From positions 1-64,000 of the forward strand of contig CAZXIC010000004.1 in NCBI GenBank assembly GCA_964640195.1: a DNA stretch of 64,000 nt, in the 5' to 3' direction. The stretch comes from CAZXIC01 sp964640195. Its GTDB lineage: Archaea; Iainarchaeota; Iainarchaeia; Iainarchaeales; GCA-2688035. Position numbers and translations under genes: made by a program. Under the pieces are notes generated by a model, which was not told the DNA's origin, did no database searches, and saw only the letters and a program-made list of their open reading frames with translations. Below, piece after piece: positions 60,075-64,000 of the stretch. Within the stretch, counting starts at the first letter, position 1. Every line of letters begins with the position of its first letter.

Positions 60075-61457
60075 TTAAAGGAATTCCTCTTCCCCTTTCA
60101 GGTAGCCTGTCAGAAAGCTTGCGAATTCCTTGTTTTGCTTGAACAATTGAACAATCTTTTCTTCCTGCACTATCCTGCACAGCTTGTTTATTGCCTTCCT
60201 CAGCAGTTGTTTTTCAACCCTTTTCTCTTTCCGGAGGAAGTCCTGCAGAAAGCGCTCAACCTTTGTGTATTTCCTCGGCACCTCAATGACCCACCTGCCT
60301 GCCTCAATCCTCGGTCCAGCAAGAACTCTCTTGTGCGCCTGCAGGAATTCTCTGCTGTTTAACTCATCTGTTACAAAGGGCCCGACCTTCTTCATTGTTT
60401 TCTGCAGTGTCCTGCCTTCCACCTCAAAAACAAGCACTATTGCCCGCTTTTCATCTGTCCAGGCCTCGCTTCTTGTTACCTTGAATTCGCGTAGCTGCAG
60501 CTGCTTTTCAATTTTCCTCGCAAGGCGCTGTGCCTGCCCCCACACAATGTCTGCAAGCGCCTCCTTTGGATAGCCGAGCTTCACTGCAACCAGCTCTTTT
60601 TTCTGCAGCATTTTCCTCAACCTTGCAACGTTCCAGGGCCTTTCCTTGCGCGGGAAAAAGAACCTTTCATCAGGCTTTCTGAGGAATGCCCTGGCTGCAG
60701 CAACAATCCTTGAGAACTGGTTCAGTGAAAGCGCAGCTGCAACATTTCTGTTTTTGTCCACTGGGTCAACCACAACAAGCGGTGCGTCGTGGAAGCGTTT
60801 CCTTGCCTCTCCCTCCTTGTAGTAGCGCTGCAAATCAATTACCGTGCCCTGCTTCCAGCTTGCGATTGCTTTAAGCGAATTTAGGAAAGAGCCATAGTGC
60901 AAAACAAGCAGTTCAACCACGTAGCCTGGAACGCTGCTCGCCTTGATGTCTGCACCATATGCCTTTATCCCCTTAAAAAACTGCCTCAGCAGCCTTATCT
61001 CAGCTCTGCTCTTTGCATTAAGTCTTTCTTGGAGAAAGCGGTTGTGGAAAGGGCTTCTGTCCACAGCGCTGAGCAGCAGCCCTGCCCTGCCTACCTTGTA
61101 GCTCGGCACTATTTCAACGTCAAACCCCTCGATTACGCCCCTGATGTAAGGGTGCTCTGAGAAGGCTTTCTCCCACTGCATGCCCCTAAAAACCCTCTTG
61201 CCAATCCTCAGCCCTTCCCTTTCAAACTCTTTTCTTTCAAGTTTTTGCGGGAATAGGACGAATATGTCCAAGTCGTTGTCGCCCCTCAAATGCGTATCCC
61301 TGGCAATGCTCCCGCAAAGCAGCACTTCAACGTGCTTTCCCCCGCTTTCCCTTATCTGCCTGATTATTTTTGCAGCCAACTGCCTTTCCTTTCCTTTCTC
61401 CTTTTCACTTGGTGTAATCCTTGCAAGAATAATGTCAAGCATTTTTTGCACGGGCAC
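60075..61457 (-). CDS. cca: CCA-adding tRNA nucleotidyltransferase (class I)
   Basis: Adds or repairs the 3' CCA end of tRNAs. The 460-residue protein has the nucleotidyltransferase motif LLCGSIARDTHLRGDNDLDI (near 46) with the two catalytic Asp in DNDLD, then GFDVEIVPSYKV with the third acidic residue (near 112). The central and C-terminal archaeal domains follow (SSVPGYVVELLVLHYGSF, PLVVVDPVDKNRNVAAALS, VGPFVTDELN). This is the archaeal class I enzyme. ThpR and Taw3 downstream also work on RNA. Confidence 0.94.
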   Translation of the reverse strand: MPVQKMLDIILARITPSEKEKGKERQLAAKIIRQIRESGGKHVEVLLCGSIARDTHLRGDNDLDIFVLFPQKLERKEFEREGLRIGKRVFRGMQWEKAFSEHPYIRGVIEGFDVEIVPSYKVGRAGLLLSAVDRSPFHNRFLQERLNAKSRAEIRLLRQFFKGIKAYGADIKASSVPGYVVELLVLHYGSFLNSLKAIASWKQGTVIDLQRYYKEGEARKRFHDAPLVVVDPVDKNRNVAAALSLNQFSRIVAAARAFLRKPDERFFFPRKERPWNVARLRKMLQKKELVAVKLGYPKEALADIVWGQAQRLARKIEKQLQLREFKVTRSEAWTDEKRAIVLVFEVEGRTLQKTMKKVGPFVTDELNSREFLQAHKRVLAGPRIEAGRWVIEVPRKYTKVERFLQDFLRKEKRVEKQLLRKAINKLCRIVQEEKIVQLFKQNKEFASFLTGYLKGEEEFL

Positions 61458-61477
61458 TCACCTACTATTAGGTGGGA

Positions 61478-61510
61478 ATTATTATATATGATTTAACGTT
61501 TTATATATTA
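61478..61510 (+). promoter_or_regulatory. TATA elements before the secretion ATPase
   Basis: Two AT-rich elements, ATTATTATATATG (61483-61495) and TTTATATATT (61500-61509), lie in the spacer. The first, about 25 bases before 61510, would place the transcript just ahead of the GTG at 61520. Confidence 0.4.
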
Positions 61511-61519
61511 CGACCTACT

Positions 61520-63070
61520 GTGCCAGAGGAAAAGGAGCTGAAGGGCAAACTGCTGCAGAGCAGCAACAGCAACAGGGTTTTCGAGGCATTCCCCTACAAC
61601 CTGTACGAGATTGTGCCTAAAAAATTCAGTGAGGAAGAGAGGCAGCTCGCCCAACTGTTTATAGACGTAATCCTGCGCAGGAGGGGCATCAGTGCATTGG
61701 CTGCGCGGCTTCCCGGAAAAAGCAAGCTGGTTGAGGAATTCAGGAAAGAGGTAATACAGGCTGTTGACGTAAACGAGCTGGTGCAAAAGCTGCCAAGCCC
61801 GCATCTCTTTACCCAGATTCTGCAAACCTTTGAACCAATTGCAAAGGAGCTTGGCGTAAGCAACCCCAAGCGCTTTGCTTCCTTTGTCCTGGACAGGAGC
61901 GTTGGCTACAGGGAGCTCTCTGAGCTGATGGCAGACGAAGCCCTGGAGGAAATAATGCTCAATGGCTTTGACAGAAACGCGTTTGTTACGCACAGGCGCT
62001 TTGGAAACTGCAAAACAGGGCTGGTTGCATCAGAGAGGGGCTTTGTTCTGCAGTTGATTAACAGGATTGCTGCAACAGCCAACAAGCAGTTCAACGAAGC
62101 CCATCCATTGCTTGATGCAAGGCTGCCTGACGGAAGCAGGGCAAACGCCACTTTTTCCTATGTAACGCCCTTTGGCCATACGCTCACAATCAGGAAGTTT
62201 ACAAGGATTCCCCTTTCAATAATTGATTTGATTGAGAACAGGACAATTTCAAGCAAGCTTGCTGCCTTTCTCTGGTGCATGGTTGAGGGCATGTCAATCT
62301 ATCCGATGAATTTGATTATAACTGGTGGTGCGGGCAGCGGGAAAACAACGCTGATGAACATCCTTGCGTCGTTCATTCCTTACAATGAAAGGATAATTTC
62401 AATAGAGGACACGATTGAGCTTGACTTGGGCGGGAGGGAAAACTGGATTCAGATGGAATCAAAGCCCAAAATACGCGACCTGCAGCCAGTGAGCATGGAT
62501 GAGCTGCTTAAAAACAGCCTGAGGATGCGGCCTGACAGGATCCTTGTTGGCGAGGTCAGGGGCGAGGAAGCGCAAACGCTTTTTGTTGCAATGGACACAG
62601 GGCACAGGGGCATTCTTGGAACGCTGCACAGCAATACTGCAAGAGAAATGATGCTCAGGCTCAAAAGCCCGCCCATGAGCGTTGCAGAGCAAATGCTGCC
62701 CCTGCTTGATTTGGTTGTCGTGATGCAGAGGAACTTTGAGAAAGGAAAAGGCGTTGTAAGGAGGATCAAGCAGGTTGCAGAGATTGGCAGGATGGAGGAA
62801 AAGGTGCTGCTTGGCAACATATTTGAGTACAGCGAGAAAACCGACAGCATTGAGAGGGCTGACTTGCCGAGCCATGCAGTTGAAACACTGGCTGCGCGGT
62901 GCGGGATGGGAAAGAATGAACTGAGGAGGGAAATGCTTGTAAGGCAAAGAATCCTCGAGTGGATGCAGCTGAACAACATGAGGGAAAACAAGAAAGTTGA
63001 AACCCTCATTCAGCGCTACTATTTTGACCCAAAGGCTCTTTTGCAGATGATTGCGCGGAACTCTGGGTGA
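61520..63070 (+). CDS. Type II/IV secretion ATPase (archaellum/pilus assembly, PilB/GspE-VirB11 family)
   Basis: A 516-residue assembly ATPase. The N-terminal domain holds VLDRSVGYRELSELMADEAL then EEIMLNGFDRNAFVTHR. The ATPase has Walker A LIITGGAGSGKTTLMNIL (near 270), the Asp box ISIEDTIELDL, Walker B RPDRILVGEVRGEEAQTLF (near 335) and the His box GHRGILGTLHSNTAREMM. These are the marks of the archaeal PilB/FlaI-like group. The frame is open upstream to 61472, but the promoter and the GTG at 61520 favour the shorter start. It could assemble the class III signal proteins at 28-35 kb after cleavage by the peptidase at 16.7 kb. Confidence 0.92.
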   Translation: MPEEKELKGKLLQSSNSNRVFEAFPYNLYEIVPKKFSEEERQLAQLFIDVILRRRGISALAARLPGKSKLVEEFRKEVIQAVDVNELVQKLPSPHLFTQILQTFEPIAKELGVSNPKRFASFVLDRSVGYRELSELMADEALEEIMLNGFDRNAFVTHRRFGNCKTGLVASERGFVLQLINRIAATANKQFNEAHPLLDARLPDGSRANATFSYVTPFGHTLTIRKFTRIPLSIIDLIENRTISSKLAAFLWCMVEGMSIYPMNLIITGGAGSGKTTLMNILASFIPYNERIISIEDTIELDLGGRENWIQMESKPKIRDLQPVSMDELLKNSLRMRPDRILVGEVRGEEAQTLFVAMDTGHRGILGTLHSNTAREMMLRLKSPPMSVAEQMLPLLDLVVVMQRNFEKGKGVVRRIKQVAEIGRMEEKVLLGNIFEYSEKTDSIERADLPSHAVETLAARCGMGKNELRREMLVRQRILEWMQLNNMRENKKVETLIQRYYFDPKALLQMIARNSG

Positions 63071-63599
63071 GCTTAATGGAGAAAACCGTGCTGTACTTTG
63101 GCCCTGCCTTGTGCAGCAGCGACTGCATCAGCAGCACCCTTCCTACAAGGATTTTCCGGCTGAAGCCAACACAGCGCAGCCTCTCAACAAGCGCGCCTGT
63201 CTCCTGTTTACTTGCACCCCTGTTTCTTGCGAGGGTTACATGGGCGTGAAACCTTTCCTCATGCACGCCAATTGCCTGCTGCAATTTTTTATTCAGCAGA
63301 TTGAATTCCTCGCTTCCCTTCCCAACGCCAATCCACAACACCCTGCCCTTGAAATGCCCAATGCTGTTTAGCTCTGCTTCAAATGCAGTGAATTGCTCTA
63401 ATTGCTTTGTTTGCTGCTGCAGTCTAGCAACGGCGTCTTTCGGCAGATAGCCGAGAAACTGCAGCGTCACGTGCAGGTTTTCAGGCAATACCTTCCGCCA
63501 TCTCTCTTTTGGAATCAGGGGCAGCAACTTTTCCGCAATCTCTTCCTTCACCTTTTCCGGCAAATCCGCCGCAAAAAACAGCCGCAGGCTCTTATTCAT
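63006..63599 (-). CDS. thpR: RNA 2',3'-cyclic phosphodiesterase (2'-5' RNA ligase family)
   Basis: 197 residues of the 2H phosphoesterase type with both HxT motifs, LHVTLQFLGYL (near 42) and FHAHVTLARNRG (near 117). FFAADLPEKVKEEI and KGRVLWIGVG are typical. It opens 2',3'-cyclic phosphates on RNA ends, and so complements RtcA in this window. The C-terminal 22 codons overlap the end of the convergent secretion ATPase by 65 bases, and the tail (SSAQSSAKEPLGQNSSAE) is low complexity, so the true end of the fold is earlier. Confidence 0.9.
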   Translation of the reverse strand: MNKSLRLFFAADLPEKVKEEIAEKLLPLIPKERWRKVLPENLHVTLQFLGYLPKDAVARLQQQTKQLEQFTAFEAELNSIGHFKGRVLWIGVGKGSEEFNLLNKKLQQAIGVHEERFHAHVTLARNRGASKQETGALVERLRCVGFSRKILVGRVLLMQSLLHKAGPKYSTVFSIKLTQSSAQSSAKEPLGQNSSAE

Positions 63600-63683
63600 T
63601 CAAGGTCACGCCCCCAGCCGCAAACCCGGCTTGTGTTAATCGGATTCGCGAAGCGAATCCGATGTGCTCGCTTCGCTCGCGCC
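63600..63683. repeat. Spacer with perfect 11-bp hairpin (GAA loop) and GTGCTCGC
   Basis: ATCGGATTCGC-GAA-GCGAATCCGAT (63639-63663) is a perfect hairpin, followed by GTGCTCGCTTCGCTCGCGC. The layout (hairpin with GAA loop then GTGCTCGC) is shared with the spacer at 59026. Confidence 0.65.
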
Positions 63684-64000
63684 TCATTTCAACACCTGCC
63701 TGCATTCCCCTTCAAACCTGCGCAGCATTTCCTCATTCTTGCGCATTTTGCTGTTTGCCTTTCCAACAATCCAGCGCAGGTAATCCTCATCAACCAAGAT
63801 TTTTTCACCCTGCTTTACCGGCACCGACATTTCCTGTGTTCCCTGCAATTCAACCAAGAACTTTCCCCGCTTTGCAACTATTATGCCGCCCCTCTTCACG
63901 CCCCCTCTGCTCATTACGGCAAGTATTTTCCTCGCGTTTTCAAGCGTGTTGCAACCAAGGTGCAGGATAAACGGCTCCATTTTCATCCACAGCTCTCCCC
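63684..64000 (-). CDS. taw3: tRNA wybutosine-synthesis protein Taw3/TYW3 (C-terminal part; start outside window)
   Basis: The frame is open to the right edge (GELWMKMEPFILHLGCNTLE), so the N-terminal half with the catalytic region is beyond the window. The visible 105 residues match the C-terminal half of TYW3: EPFILHLGCNTLENARKIL, SRGGVKRGGIIVAK, FLVELQGTQEMSVPV and VDEDYLRWIVGKANSKMRKN. The protein methylates a tricyclic guanosine precursor at position 37 of tRNA-Phe. It is co-directional with thpR, a common archaeal neighbour. Confidence 0.82.
   Translation of the reverse strand, partial: GELWMKMEPFILHLGCNTLENARKILAVMSRGGVKRGGIIVAKRGKFLVELQGTQEMSVPVKQGEKILVDEDYLRWIVGKANSKMRKNEEMLRRFEGECRQVLK

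Overview
The window is archaeal and gene dense. It encodes geranylgeranylglyceryl phosphate synthase for ether lipids, class I lysyl-tRNA synthetase, archaeal DnaG, RadA, RPA, HerA/NurA/Rad50, Hjc, RpoK and archaeal ribosomal proteins. It also has an archaeal 7S SRP RNA, intron-bearing tRNAs, class III (archaellin/pilin type) signal peptides and TTTAAA-type TATA boxes just ahead of short or absent leaders. Compact genes, many small secreted or membrane proteins and a run of Ns (18265-18274) suggest a scaffolded, possibly metagenomic, genome. A DPANN or early-branching euryarchaeal lineage (Diapherotrites-like) is my guess and cannot be settled from the window.

Layout. 1-2.1 kb: 3' part of a surface protein. 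2.1-8.5 kb: lysS, a KaiC-like ATPase, a full-length RelA/SpoT homologue diverging from tpiA plus an HPF-like gene, the SRP RNA and an EF-Tu domain-2-like protein. 8.5-18 kb: radA, RPA, GGGP synthase, rtcA, glycosyltransferases, prepilin peptidase. 18-24 kb: a gene broken by the assembly gap, SRP54, LemA/HtpX, FtsY. 24-28 kb: the conserved archaeal operon S19e-PDCD5-L39e-L31e-eIF6-L18a-prefoldin-FtsY, separated from rnp4 by an unexplained 590-bp island. 28-35 kb: three large secreted proteins with near-identical class III signal regions and glycan-active or lectin-like bodies. 35-38 kb: two tRNA-Gly genes with unusual introns, flanking a LAGLIDADG endonuclease gene interrupted by TGA, and tmk. 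38-45 kb: surface and membrane proteins, dnaG, hjc, pth2. 45-49 kb: an Fe-S operon arsR-iscS-iscU whose IscU carries a 379-residue intein at its first cluster-ligand Cys. 49.6-58 kb: radical SAM, nurA-Zn ribbon-herA, a degenerate family-B DNA polymerase homologue, rpoK, S17e, rad50. 58-64 kb: EF-1beta with its Zn-ribbon partner, tRNA-Arg, a DUF523 protein, GNAT, CCA-adding enzyme, pilus/archaellum ATPase, ThpR and the C-terminal part of Taw3.

Several modules work together. SRP RNA, SRP54 and FtsY form the targeting pathway (SRP19 is not seen). The prepilin peptidase (16.7 kb) and secretion ATPase (61.5 kb) could process and assemble the class III signal proteins of 28-35 kb. NurA, HerA and Rad50 are the end-resection set (Mre11 is not in the window), with RadA, RPA and Hjc for later recombination steps. 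The most unusual items are the IscU intein within an apparently autoregulated Fe-S operon, the RelA/SpoT homologue with a decayed hydrolase site next to an HPF-like gene, the inactivated polymerase near HerA/Rad50, the tRNA-Gly introns with a broken homing endonuclease between them, and a 76-bp exact repeat that gives two ribosomal proteins the same charged tail.
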